64,000 bases of DNA from NCBI GenBank assembly GCA_027924585.1, contig BSBM01000047.1, forward strand, positions 25,798,501 through 25,862,500, in the 5' to 3' direction. Numbering within the stretch: position 1 is the stretch's first letter; each line of letters begins with the position of its first letter. Below are positions 1 through 10,109 of this stretch, in pieces. The translations under genes and the position numbers were made by a program. This stretch comes from Larix kaempferi (taxonomy: Eukaryota; Streptophyta; Pinopsida; Pinales; Pinaceae). The notes under the pieces are model-generated. The model did not search any database, had not been told where the DNA came from, and worked only from the letters and a program-made list of their open reading frames with translations.

Positions 1-21
1 TTCAATTATATCAACACTTAA

Positions 22-231
22 TCACGTGATAAATGAAAGCCATACCTCATGAGACTGTGCATTAGATATCCTGCGGAGAATGGTGGAGCGTGCGGTTGGT
101 GACGTTGCAGAACCAAACTCGTGCACAGTCATAAATATGATCATGATGACCAGGATAATGCAATAATTCCTTCCACCAGTGAAACACAAACCATCGCGTC
201 CTCGGGGTCGGAATGATGAGTTCTCCGGCAC
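22..231 (-). other. small ORF with one hydrophobic segment in the post-pol (env-like) position
   Basis: A 69-codon open frame in the same strand as the Athila-like pol. It contains a hydrophobic run (CIILVIMIIFMTV) long enough for one membrane span. Some Athila elements carry an env-like ORF between pol and the 3' LTR, and this ORF lies in that interval, beyond the minisatellite. Nothing else in it is recognisable. It may be a chance ORF or the tail of a decayed env-like frame. Confidence 0.2.
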
Positions 232-300
232 GAATAGGATGAATCAGAGCCATAGCTTAGTAGGTTTGAAGCGATTCTTCTGTTAACACAGGAGTTACCA

Positions 301-1360
301 ATGCAAGTTGCCAGGAATGATATCGCGGTCGACGAAAAAGATGTTGTAGCCGCCAGGAAAGATTCACGGCCACCGGGAAAAGGATTTACGAGATCAGGAA
401 AAGTTACAACTATCAGGGAAAAGTTTCACGGCGTCAGGAGATATGTCGCAGTCGCCGGGAAATATGTTGTAGCCACCGAAAAATATGTTGCAACCACCGG
501 AAAATGGTTCACGGCAGCCGGGAAAAAGGTTTTACGACCATCGAAATAAAAAGTCACGGCTGCAAGGGAAAAGTTTTACGGCGCCGGGAGATATGTCGCA
601 GTCGCCGGGAAATATGTTGCAGTAGCCGGAAATATGTTGCAGCCACTGGAAAATGGTTCACGGCAGTCGGGAAAAAGGTTTTACGGTCATCGGAATAAAA
701 AGTCACGGCTGCCAGGGAAAAGTTTTATGGCGCCGGGAGATATGTCGAAGGTCGCCGGGAAATGGGGTTTACGGACACCGGGAAAACGATTTTACGGTTT
801 CCAGGAAACGATATTGCAGCCGCTGGAAAATGATGTTGCAGCCGCTGGAAAATGATGTTGCAGCCGCTGGGAAAGTTGTTGCAGCTGCTGGGAAATGGGG
901 TTTACAGCCACCGGGAAAACGATTTTACGGCTGCCGGGAAACGATATTGCAGCTGCTGGGAAATGATGTTGCAGCTGCTGGGAAATGATGTTGCAACTAC
1001 TGGGAAATGGTTCACGGTTACCGGGAAAAGATGTTTCAACCGCTGGGAAAGTTGTTGCAGTTGCCGGGAAATGGTTCACAGCCGCCGGGAAAAAGGTTTT
1101 ACGACTGCCGGGAAATGATATTGCAGCCGCTGGGAAATGATGTTGCAGCCGCTGGGAAAGTTGTTGCAGCTGTCGGGAAATGGTTCACGGCTACCGGGAA
1201 ATAATATTGCAGCCACTGGGAAAGTTGTTCACAGCTGCTGGAAAAAGGGATTTTACGTCTACCGGGATATATGTTGCAGCTGCCGGAGAATATGTTGCAG
1301 CTGCTAGGAAAGATGTTGCAGCTGCTGGGAAATGTGTCGCAACTGTCGAAAAATTTATTT
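301..1360. repeat. degenerate ~21-23 bp minisatellite in the Athila-like post-pol region
   Basis: More than forty imperfect units follow one another. The best-ordered part (800-1220) reads roughly GCYGCYGGGAAATGATGTTGCA per unit, with variants ending in GGTTCACG or GGTTTTACG. Unit length varies between about 21 and 23 bp. The many overlapping open frames across it come from the repeat (few stop codons) and show no domain; I do not regard them as genes. The array lies between the integrase stop and the window edge, so it belongs to the 3' non-coding part of the minus-strand element. Confidence 0.85.
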
Positions 1361-1575
1361 TAAGGAAAAGGGAAATACAACATAGGAAGGCATAGGAAGA
1401 TGACTTGCGTTTGACAAGCCCAATCTGGTCATTCCCCTGGCGCTTCCCTGGAAGTTTTTGAAAAACAACAACAAACGAAAAGATCAAATGCAAAGAGAAA
1501 AAAAAACAATTATACGCTACAGCAGAAAAGAAAGAAAATTATTTACGTACAGTAATTTAAAATGCGATTTTCAGT

Positions 1576-2655
1576 TTAAGGATTGGCAAAGGCAGAGATA
1601 AATTCCTGCTCTAGTGCCAGCTGATAATCTGGATCGATGGAAATTTGCGAAATGAATGCATCTTTCGAAGTAGGCTTATGATACAGTCGCAGTCTGTGGC
1701 CATTAGCAAGTAATGGTATACGGTTTTCATCTATGGTCACCAGACGGACAGTGTCGTTGTCAAATACCCTGTCGACCAAATATGGACCCAGCCACCTTGT
1801 ACGTAATTTACCTTTAAAATCCCTTTTGAACCTGGAGTCATATAGTAACACCCAGTCTCCTTCACGGAAGATTTTATTTTTAATAAATCGATCATGCCAA
1901 TTGGATCTATGTTGCTGAAGCAACACAGTCTGGTCCACTACAGCTAACCGTTTCTCATCCAATTCGTTTAGTTGATTCAATCTTCTCTTCTGGGCTTCTG
2001 TTACATCCAGATTCATTTCGGTGGTTGTCTTCAGGGTTTTGATCTCAAACTCAATTGGAAAGATTGCACTCTTTCCATACACTAAATCATAGGGAGAGAA
2101 CCCTGTGGTGTTACGCCAAGTTGTGCGATATGCCCATAATGCTTTCGGAAGCCTGTCAGCCCAATCCTTTCGATGGCTCTTAACTGTTTTAGTAAGGATT
2201 GCTTCAATAACTTTATTAGTACTTTCCACCTGACCATTGGCCTGGGGGTGGTAAGGTGAAGCCACCCTATGCTGCACATGATACTTCCGGAGCAAGGATT
2301 CAAATTGGTGTGACATGAATTGTGGCCCCCCATTGGTAACTACTTCCTTCGGTACCCCAAAGTGGGTAAAGATTTCACTATACAGAAAATCAATCACTGC
2401 CTGGTCATTAGCCTTAGCCAAATCTACAGCCTCTACCCACTTGGTCATATAATCAGTACAAACCAGAATGTAAACTTTCTATCTGGAAGGAGGGCTGATA
2501 GGGCCAACAAAATCTAATGCCCATCTATCAAATGGTTCAACTACTACTTGAGGTTGTAGAGGCATCTGATCTATTTTATTAGGCTGGCCCATCCTTTGGC
2601 AGTTGTCACAGGACTGAACATACCTTTTAGCGTCCCTAAACAGAGTCGGCCAATA
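1576..2655 (-). pseudogene. integrase region of the Athila-like element (broken)
   Basis: The 290-codon open part (2448 to 1576) holds the core and C-terminal part of a Ty3/gypsy integrase: MTKWVEAV after the first catalytic region, then GVPKEVVTNGGPQF, HPQANGQVESTNK with the final glutamate, and the GDWVLLYDSRFK / GKLRTRWLGPYLV tail domain. Upstream on the same strand, up to about 2655, the zinc-binding part (CDNCQRMG) and the first aspartate region (ALDFVGPI) are in frame but are followed by a stop near 2477. The second catalytic Asp, normally in T/S-D-x-G-P/S-x-F, is Asn here (TNGGPQF). Integrase joins cDNA ends to host DNA; with that change and the stop this copy should be dead. Confidence 0.85.
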
Positions 2656-4735
2656 TTAGCCCATCCGCAGCGCTTTATGCCTTGTTCTTTTGTCTACAAA
2701 GTGTCCCCCATAAGGTCCATCATGACAGGCCTTCAGTATGTGAAAGATCTCATCTTCCCTTACACATCTCCTAATCTCAAGATCGGGTCCTGTGTAGAAG
2801 AGATGACCATTGAGCCAACAATACCTGGCACTTTGCTGGATGATTTTTCTCTTTTCTCGTTTAGAAATGTGTGGTGGGAGCTTTCCTGCAACCAAATAAT
2901 TAGCGACGTCTGCATACCAGGGGGAATAAGCTAGAAGTGCGAATAGATGTTCATCTGGAAAAGAGTCCTCAACAGGCAAACTGTCATCACTATTAGTAAA
3001 ACGAGATAAAAAATCAGCAACAACATTTTCTTTTCCAGGTTTATCTATAATGGTAATATCAAATTCCTGCAATAACAAGAGCCACCTGGTCACTCTGGCA
3101 TTGGTGACAGGTTTGTTCATTAAATATTTAATGGTAGAGTGGTTAGTGTGCACAACTGTAGGATACCCAGTAATGTAATGCCGAAATTTATTAATAGAGT
3201 AAACAATAGCAAGGAATTCTTTTTCGGTAATAGTATAATTAAGTTCAGCAGGGGCTAAGTTTTTACTAACATAATAGATGGCATAAGGTACTTGACCATC
3301 CTGCTATCCTAGTATTGCTCCAATGGCAGTATCAGAAGCATCTGAAGAAATGTGGAAGGGTAGGGTCCAATTAGGTCCCCTTAGGATAGGAGCTGTGGAC
3401 AACTTCTCCTTAAGCTTATCAAACGTTGTCTGGCATGCTTCACTCCACACAAACTGTGCATCCTTCATTAACAAAGAAAACAAAGGAGAATCAAGTTTGG
3501 AGAAGTTTTCTATAAACCTCCGGTAATATCCAGCATGTCCCAGAAAACTTCGCACCTCTTTCTGAGTTGAAGGAGTCAGTATATTTTTTATCACCTTAAT
3601 TTTTGAAGGATCCACCTGAATGCCATTAGTAGAGATGAAATTCCCTAATACCACCCCCTCACTCATCATCATATGGCATTTTTCAGTGCTTAATGAGAGG
3701 CGAGTCTGTTCGCAACGAATTAAAACCTTTTTAAAAATTTTCAGTGCTTCCTCAAAATCCTTGCCATAGGGATTAAAATCGTCCATAAAGACTTCCATAC
3801 TATCATTAACTAATTCAGAGAATATGCCAATTACAGCTCTTTGGAACGTTGCTGGTGCATTACATAAACCAAAGGGAAGCACTCTGTAGGCAAACGTTCC
3901 CCAGGGGCAAGTGAAGGTGGTCTTATCCTGGTCCTCAGGAGCAATCTGAATTTGGTTGTACCCGCTGAACCCATCTAGGAAGGAGAAGAACTTCTTCCCT
4001 GATAGGGTATCAAGTACTTGGTCAATAAAGGGCAAAGGGAAATGATCCTTTTGCGTAGCTTTGTTCAGTTCCCTATAATCAACACAGACTCTCCATTTAC
4101 CATTTTTCTTGGGCACAATTACGAGTGGGGAAACCCACTCACTATCTGAAATAGGATATATAAATCCTGCTTCCAAAAGTTTCTGGATTTCCTCCTTCAC
4201 TATATCCCTCAGATTGGGGTTCATGCGTCGTTGGGGTTGACACACAGGCCGGGAGTCATTTTTAATATAAATATGGTGGGTGCACAAATTAGAGGGAATA
4301 CCCCTCATGTCTGTATACTCCCAGGCGAATGCCCCCTTATGTTCCTTCAAGAGACTGATTAGGTGCCTCCGTTCCTCTAAGGAGAGACAAGAGTTGATAT
4401 TCAAAGTCCTTCCAGGCTCTACCTCAATAGGAATACTTTTTGAACTTTTCAAAACTGGGATTATGTTTGTGTCACCAACTAGTGCTTCTTCCGTAAGATT
4501 TTCTTGTTCTTCCTTACCAAGGGTAATGTTCAGGATATGATAGACCTCTTTATCCACTGAAGTAGGTTCACTAATAAAATTACTAATAGCATCGTCTTCT
4601 GTTTCATTTTTAAAAGTTAAGGCTTTCCCTATAGTTAATAGTGGTTGAACATCCTCCTCCTCCTCCTACTCTATCCAAAGGGAAGTTTCAGCCTCTAGAC
4701 TTGGACGAGCTGGAGGATACAGGGTGAGGTTTTTA
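2656..4735 (-). pseudogene. reverse transcriptase and RNase H of the Athila-like element (broken)
   Basis: The frame from 4557 to 3304 (417 codons) covers the RT: WRVCVDYRELNKAT, FFSFLDGFSGYNQI, PFGLCNAPATFQR and the catalytic MEVFMDDF, followed by the thumb (EVRSFLGHAGYYRRF) and the start of RNase H (HISSDASDTAIGAILG). A stop at about 3303 interrupts it, and RNase H continues in frame to the 165-codon block ending at 2656 (HTNHSTIKYL, RWLLLLQEFDITI, GKENVVADFLSR). Another stop sits at about 2656 before the integrase zinc region. A further stop near 4670 separates RT from protease. Reverse transcriptase copies element RNA; RNase H removes it. The active-site residues visible here look intact, so the damage is nonsense mutation. 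Confidence 0.88.
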
Positions 4736-5612
4736 GTCTCTGTACCATAAGATATAGTCATGGACCCCGATCGACAGCTGATGCAAGCATAATATGTGGC
4801 CAACCAAGGCCTCCCCAAGATCAATGGGTGTCCCCAACTGTGATTTTGGTTGTAATACCAAAAAGTCAGCAGGGTACTCCCATGAATCTACTGAGATGAC
4901 AAGGTCGTCCAGAATCCCTTCGGGTCTAATGGTGGATCTGTCTGCCAATTCTAAAATGGTAGGGGTCGGTCTAAAATTAGTGAGTCCAAGCTTCTTTACA
5001 GTCTCAATTGTAGTGACATTGATTGTTGCTCCTAAATCGACTAGCACGTTGGGTATCTGCGTCTGTCCTACATGTATAGTGACAGCAGGATTGCCAGAGT
5101 CGTCATACTTGGTCACAGGGGTTTTTCCTATTATCAAAGCAAATAAATTCCCTATGACGTGAACAGTGGGAGGATCTATGGGTTTCCTCCCTGGTTTCTT
5201 AGTGCACAGGTCCCGAACGGTTCTAGCATAAATAGGCACGTCTTGAAGAGCTTGGAGAAGGGGGATTTTGACGTAAAGATTCCTTAACTCTCCTAGGAGG
5301 TTAAACTGAGGTTGCCCCCTATTTTTGGTAGCATTAGTCTCTCAGGGTATGGTGGTTGACTTATCTGCTGGGTAGGCTGCGTATTGTCCGATTTATTGTT
5401 TGATGTTTCAGCCGTCCCATCCAAGGGATGCTCAGCATCTTCAGTGATAGGAACTGTATCGGATGGATGCTGTGAACTCCCTCCTTCTTTATGCACAGAA
5501 GGTGGAGCATCTTCTGTAATTACGGGTTCTACTATTTTCCCAGATCGTAGACGAATATCATTACAAGGTATAGGGGAAAGGGAGTAAGCCGTCATATTGA
5601 CAATTTCCAATT
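4733..5612 (-). pseudogene. gag-protease linker and aspartic protease of the Athila-like element
   Basis: The 168-codon block from 5239 to 4733 is a retropepsin-like domain: NVLVDLGATINVT carries the active-site aspartate in the D-L-G form of the Athila/Tat lineages, followed by KLGLTNFRPTPTILELADRS and the flap-like ILDDLVISV. The block from 5610 to 5293 is a low-complexity linker ending in PPYPERLMLPK. A frame break separates the two at about 5240-5292, where an intact element would read straight through. The protease would cut the gag-pol polyprotein. Confidence 0.75.
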
Positions 5613-6069
5613 GATGGAATGTTTTATTATTCGGGTTAGGATTAGGTTGGGCAGGCAGTTGAGGTCGTATTGGTATATTAGGGACAGAATTATTCTGCAG
5701 CTGCAGCTACGACTGCTGAGGTGGGTATTGAGGATATTGAGGAAATTGAGGGTATTGAGGAGAATATGGTGACTGTTGAGGTGGAGGTGGTTGAGGAAAC
5801 TGGCTCCCGAGATGGAAATTCCTCCATCCAGGAGACCACGACGTAGGTTGATGTGGTGGCTATGTCCAAGGACTCCATGAGTTATAATTTTGCATTGCAG
5901 GTTGGGAAGGATTCCACTGAGCATAATTTGAAGGGAATTGTGTATTCACATTTTGCATGTTATTATTCCAATTGCTCATATTATTCAAAAATGGAAACGA
6001 GTCCAGAGGCATACCTTGATTTCGAGGCTGCTAAGGTTTCTTCTGTGCAATGAAATAGGATGATTCCAC
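5613..6069 (-). pseudogene. Pro/Gln-rich C-terminal gag region, frame broken
   Basis: On the minus strand this stretch encodes, with stops, a run rich in Pro, Gln, Tyr and Ser (for example QFPQPPPPQQSPYSPQ) joining gag to the protease linker. Stops occur near 5860 and 5707. The plus-strand and other-frame ORFs here are shadows. Confidence 0.55.
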
Positions 6070-7611
6070 TTATGGAGTTGATGCCTGCTGAACAGCCTTC
6101 ACTCGGGGAAGTGAGGGACATTCTTTCATGTCATGGTTCAGCTCACATAGCTGACATACTTCTACTTTGTCAAGCAGGCATTCTTTCAGCGGAGGATTCT
6201 TTCTACATCGAGGACAGAACACACCTAGTGTGAGATCCTCCATTGCTTGTTTTTGTTTTTCCTTTAGTACATCGATCTCCGAAGAGATGGAGCTCATAAT
6301 TTCTGTTTTAAAATTTTCAAGGAGATTTCCTATCTCTGCACGGGTAGCTCCTCCGTTGGATGACTTCTGAGTTCTGTCGAATACATCATGTTCCAGCTTA
6401 TCCCGTTTGTCCCGCTTATTGTTCCTGGAAGACCCCCTGGAGTATCTCTTACATAGTTCCACAATCTTCCCAAAAGGTTCTTTGGAGATATCTCCCTTTC
6501 CTAGCAGGTTTAACATGTCTAAACAATCATCCCTGATCTCACGAAGCAAGATTATCTTGAGCACATCCAGCCCCATGTTCGTCTGCCTGGATCTTTGCAC
6601 ATTGTACAATAGCCTTTCTACAAAATCCTCCAGACTTTCGTCCTCCTTCTGCAACATTTTGAATAATTCCTCTCTTTTGTCCTTGGTGTTGCAATATTCT
6701 TGATATTTCTCCAGGAACACTTGTTTCATCTTATCCCAATCAGCAACGGTTCCTCCCCCAAGGCTCATGAACCAGCGTAATGCGTTGTCGTTCAGGGTGG
6801 CGGGAAATAGTTTTAGCTTTTGGGCATCGGTGACATAATCATAGTTGCGACAGAGGATATCGAATTCAAAAAGGAATTCGTCTAGATCTTCTGCCACCCT
6901 TCCATGGAAGCGAGGAAACACTGATGGTGAGATGTTTTTCATAGGGGCTGTCCCTTCTGGTTGTCGAATCGAAAATTGCAGTGTAGCCATCATTCCCTCA
7001 GGAAGGGAGTGATTTTTATGATGATAGTTTTCCACCATCGCCTCTTCCTCGTCGGACTCGTGTCTATTACTCATCTCCTCTTCTGTTTTCTCCTCTTCGT
7101 TCGTTCCTGCATTCTTTTCCTCATTTTTTCCTTCGTCCTTGTCTTGTTCCTGATCAGCAAACTTCTGGTGGAATTGCGTCCACTCTTCTTCAGTTACAGC
7201 CTTCCCATAAATGTGGCAGATCGGACCTCTACCAGCAGGTCCAGTTGTAACAGCTGTGTCTTCCTCAGTTGTAACAGCAGGTCCAGTTGTAACAGCTGTG
7301 TCTTCCTCAATTGTATTAGCAGGTTCAGTTGTGCCTTCCTTAGCAGGGATATATGAGGGAGTCACGGCTGCTCGTGTATTTTCCACCGTGGATCCTGACG
7401 CTAGCGCCCCAAGATCAGTAGGACTTCTTCTGATAGGAGTTTCTTGATGACGAGCCCTGGTGGATGAATTAGTTCTGTCAACAAGATCGTCGATGAATGT
7501 TCTTCTTCCTAATGGTGGTCCTCGACCGTGACCCGAGCCACCTGCACTATTAGTATTTTGTGGGGTTTTGGGAGTTGGGAGGTGATCGCGTTTTACCCTC
7601 CTCGTATTCAT
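6070..7611 (-). CDS. gag polyprotein of the Athila-like element
   Basis: A 513-codon open frame. The first ~190 residues are acidic and low in complexity, with a short internal repeat (EEDTAVTTGPA twice). The retrotransposon gag domain follows: FPRFHGRVAEDLDEFLFEFD, LFPATLNDNALRWFMSL, then VFLEKYQEYC and LQKEDESLEDFVERL. The C-terminus is Cys-rich (FCPRCRKNPP and CQLCELNHDMKECP), resembling a zinc knuckle. Gag forms the cytoplasmic particle that packages element RNA. The ATG at 7611 lies about 85 bases inside the primer site, a usual distance for a gag start. This is the only long, unbroken frame of the element; whether it is still expressed is unknown. Confidence 0.85.
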   Translation of the reverse strand: MNTRRVKRDHLPTPKTPQNTNSAGGSGHGRGPPLGRRTFIDDLVDRTNSSTRARHQETPIRRSPTDLGALASGSTVENTRAAVTPSYIPAKEGTTEPANTIEEDTAVTTGPAVTTEEDTAVTTGPAGRGPICHIYGKAVTEEEWTQFHQKFADQEQDKDEGKNEEKNAGTNEEEKTEEEMSNRHESDEEEAMVENYHHKNHSLPEGMMATLQFSIRQPEGTAPMKNISPSVFPRFHGRVAEDLDEFLFEFDILCRNYDYVTDAQKLKLFPATLNDNALRWFMSLGGGTVADWDKMKQVFLEKYQEYCNTKDKREELFKMLQKEDESLEDFVERLLYNVQRSRQTNMGLDVLKIILLREIRDDCLDMLNLLGKGDISKEPFGKIVELCKRYSRGSSRNNKRDKRDKLEHDVFDRTQKSSNGGATRAEIGNLLENFKTEIMSSISSEIDVLKEKQKQAMEDLTLGVFCPRCRKNPPLKECLLDKVEVCQLCELNHDMKECPSLPRVKAVQQASTP

Positions 7612-7695
7612 GCGAATCGAATCATTTCAGCAAAGAAAAGACTAACTAGAAACAATTACCAGATGCAACTAATGATTAGTGTTTAATTTTTATCC

Positions 7696-7714
7696 TTCCC
7701 CTGCAACGGTGCCA
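7696..7714 (-). promoter_or_regulatory. primer-binding site, tRNA-Asp type
   Basis: On the minus strand the sequence just inside the LTR starts TGGCACCGTTGCAGGGGAA, close to the tRNA-Asp-type site TGGCGCCGTTGCCGGGGA (two differences over 18 bases). Three bases separate it from the LTR end at 7718. This type of primer site is known from Athila elements and fits the coding domains. Confidence 0.85.
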
Positions 7715-7717
7715 AAA

Positions 7718-9060
7718 TGTCGAGCACCCAATATGCAGATAGATTATTCCAACATACAGAGCATACGAGATTTATTGTCAACCTGAGAAAGTCTTTTATT
7801 TCAAAGGATAAATGCACAATCTATGCTCAAACACCAAATCACTATAATTGAACACTTTTATCCTCTAACAACTATGTCCATCCCAAGGATCTGTGTAATC
7901 CCAATTGCCTTCTAAATGCTACAATTTCAATTCCTTTCTACCATGCATCAACAAGAAATGATGTAAGATTCAACAACGATTGCAGATAAAAAGAAATCCT
8001 ATTCACATCCTAGAACAATCACCTCTTCAATCTGATAACTCTTGAAAACCATGAGCATAAACTGAATATTAATCTAGAAATTCAATTGCAAAGGATTGAG
8101 TTCAATTGCTCTAAGAGTTTGAATTACAGGAATGAAAATCAACAATCATAACAGGAAAGATAACTTGCAAGGGTTCATGGGATAACAACTTAAACTGCAA
8201 GATGAACAAGGTTGTATACAACTATCACACGAATTGCATAAAGAAAGTTTCCTACTGAGTCGACTGTCACTCTGTACCACTTACCAATCTCAAGGAAATG
8301 TAATCCTAATTATATTGCAAATCCACACTTACTACTGCTGCGTACAAAGGAAATATCATTAACAAAACATCACACAACAATAGATTCGAGAGGTCCTACT
8401 TTAACTCAGCAATCTCTGTGGAAGATGGGACCAGCCTTCACACAGAGATGCTGGCTGAACAACGTAAAGTTCCTTTAACTCAGAGGTAACTCTTTATATT
8501 AACAGAATGATGATTACACAATTTGCTTCCACTGCTAATACAATGAATGAATTCTTCGTTGTTCAACCCCCTGGGTCGAGGCAGATCCCCATATTTATAC
8601 ATGCAGATCATAACATCCAATCCTAATAACGGGCAACCATGAAGATCTCTGATCTTTAGGCGCCCTAAATAACACTAGCTGTTACAAACATGGCATAGTA
8701 GAGATATAAAAAATGTGAGAAAGTTGTTGATTGGCCCAGGAGTGGTGATGTTTTCAGATCACAATTATACTCGAGCAACAACATACTAAAGATCTCCAAT
8801 TATAGCGCATTCTGTTACAGTTGCCCTGTCACAGCTCGGTCTAGGATGTTACATTAGAACCACGTGCATTAATTGATGATTGGAGCCCCGAGGATCCTTT
8901 TTAAGCAGCAAACATCCCTCCTTTCAAGACTTGTTCAGCCCCACCTTCCTGCAGTCCACTTATCTCAAACTAACTTCATAAATCATAACATGTTAGCACA
9001 ATTGAGAGATAAACAGCCTTAGTTATCACAATCATAAGCATTAATAAGATAGAGCAATGA
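7718..9060 (-). mobile_element. 5' LTR of the Athila-like element (outer edge approximate)
   Basis: The inner edge is fixed by the primer site: in plus orientation the LTR begins TGTCGAGCACCC at 7718. The outer edge is not resolved; it must lie before about 9085, where another element's gag becomes readable. No ORF of note. The length would be about 1.3 kb. Confidence 0.65.
8591..8600 (-). promoter_or_regulatory. TATA box of the Athila-like 5' LTR
   Basis: On the minus strand the sequence reads GTATAAATAT, a good plant TATA box, placed inside the LTR with the gag start about 1 kb downstream. Transcription would begin near 8565 and run leftwards. Inferred from sequence only. Confidence 0.55.
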
Positions 9061-9084
9061 TCAGTCATACCTTGGCAGCTTGGG

Positions 9085-9550
9085 GGAATAAAGTGAGGAC
9101 AAAAGGTCTGATTAGCATGCTAAATGGTGTAGAACAGGGGAAGAAAAGGTGATCGAGGATGATTAAAAGAGGCCAATTCTGGGCTCAACAAGGAGTAGCT
9201 TATAGATACGCCATCAAGATCGAGCAGAAGTTTAAGCAAAAGAATAAGCGTGATTTTGGGTATGCAAATCAGCAGCAGAAGCCTGGAAAAGGTGGCCCCA
9301 ACTCACAAGGCAAAGGATAGAGCAAGGATGGACAAATCCCCAAAAACCATCCCAAGCCACCGGCAAAGAAGGGTAATGGGAAATCAAAGAAGGACACTGG
9401 AAAGTGGTGTGAATTCCACAAGAGCCCTTGGCACAACACTGATGAGTGCCGCTCAAAACAATCCTTGTTGGACAAGACAAAATCCCCAGATCTAGACTCT
9501 GACTCAGAACCTGATGGAGAGAAAGAAAAGGGAAAGTAGATCATTGATGC
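9085..9550 (+). pseudogene. gag C-terminal part of the chromovirus-type element
   Basis: In one plus frame, broken by stops (near 9318 and 9538), the translation reads basic, Lys/Gly/Gln-rich sequence followed by WCEFHKSPWHNTDECRS, a Cys/His knuckle of the gag nucleocapsid kind, and then an acidic stretch leading into the protease. The N-terminal two thirds of gag are absent. Confidence 0.6.
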
Positions 9551-9589
9551 AGAACCTAGTGCTACCATCGCAACTACAAATATTCAACC

Positions 9590-10048
9590 AAAAGAGTCAG
9601 AAGAGCCAGAGGAAGGGGAGCGCCTCTTCCATTCAAAATTGCGGGTGCAAGGAACTCTGCTACACTTCATTGTTGATAGTGGTAGCCAGAAAAACCTCAT
9701 CTCAGCTGGGGTCGTCAAAATATTGAGGCTTCCGACGGTTCCAGATCCCCAACCATACAACATCGGTTGGATGAGCCAAGGACAAGACATCCGTGTTAGT
9801 CAACAATGCCGCCTTTCCTACAGGATCAAGCCCTTCAAAGATGAGGTAATGTGTGATGTTGCCCCGCTTGAAGTTTGTGATGTTCTTTTAGGACAACCAT
9901 ATATGTGGAAACGTCATGCTGTGTATGAGTCTAGACCTCGTAGAGTCATTATTCCTTTGGGAAAGAAGCTCTACAGGATACTAGAGACACTTCCCACCTC
10001 TGCAGTTTCCCTCATCACAGCTAAGCAGTGCAAGAAGGTAATCTCCTA
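9590..10048 (+). pseudogene. aspartic protease of the chromovirus-type element
   Basis: The frame containing the 136-codon ORF at 9639-10049 reads LRVQGTLLHFIVDSGSQKNL: the D-S-G active site of a retropepsin, followed by CDVLLGQPYMWKRHAVYES, a typical chromovirus protease end. It would process the polyprotein. It ends in a stop soon after, where a live element would continue into RT. Confidence 0.75.
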
Positions 10049-10109
10049 GATAGGGAAATTCGTCCTCTTCATGGTTTGTTCTAAAGATTGCAGCAACATC
10101 CACCAGCTC

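Larger units (their letters stand above)
1..9060 (-). mobile_element. Athila-like Ty3/gypsy LTR retrotransposon, 5' LTR to post-pol region; 3' LTR lies outside the window
   Basis: Read on the minus strand the order is LTR, tRNA-Asp-type primer site, gag, protease, RT, RNase H, integrase, then a long non-coding tail. The protease carries the D-L-G-A-T form seen in Athila/Tat elements, and the RT has the typical Athila wording (PFGLCNAPATFQR, then VFMDDF). There is no chromodomain. Gag is open for 513 codons, but pol holds several in-frame stops and frame changes, so this copy is not autonomous. The 3' LTR should lie left of position 1. The right edge (start of the 5' LTR) was not pinned; chromovirus gag sequence is recognisable from about 9085, so this element probably landed in, or beside, that older element. 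Confidence 0.85.

Noticed and set aside
301-1400. Many overlapping plus- and minus-strand ORFs of 60-110 codons
   Set aside because: They are products of the 21-23 bp repeat, which happens to lack stops; no domain and no conserved start.
6961-7447. Plus-strand ORFs of 131 and 78 codons opposite gag
   Set aside because: Shadows of the gag low-complexity region; no motif of their own.
7718-9085. Exact right end and target duplication of the Athila-like 5' LTR
   Set aside because: Several CA ends between 8990 and 9080 are possible and the second LTR is outside the window, so no end could be defended.
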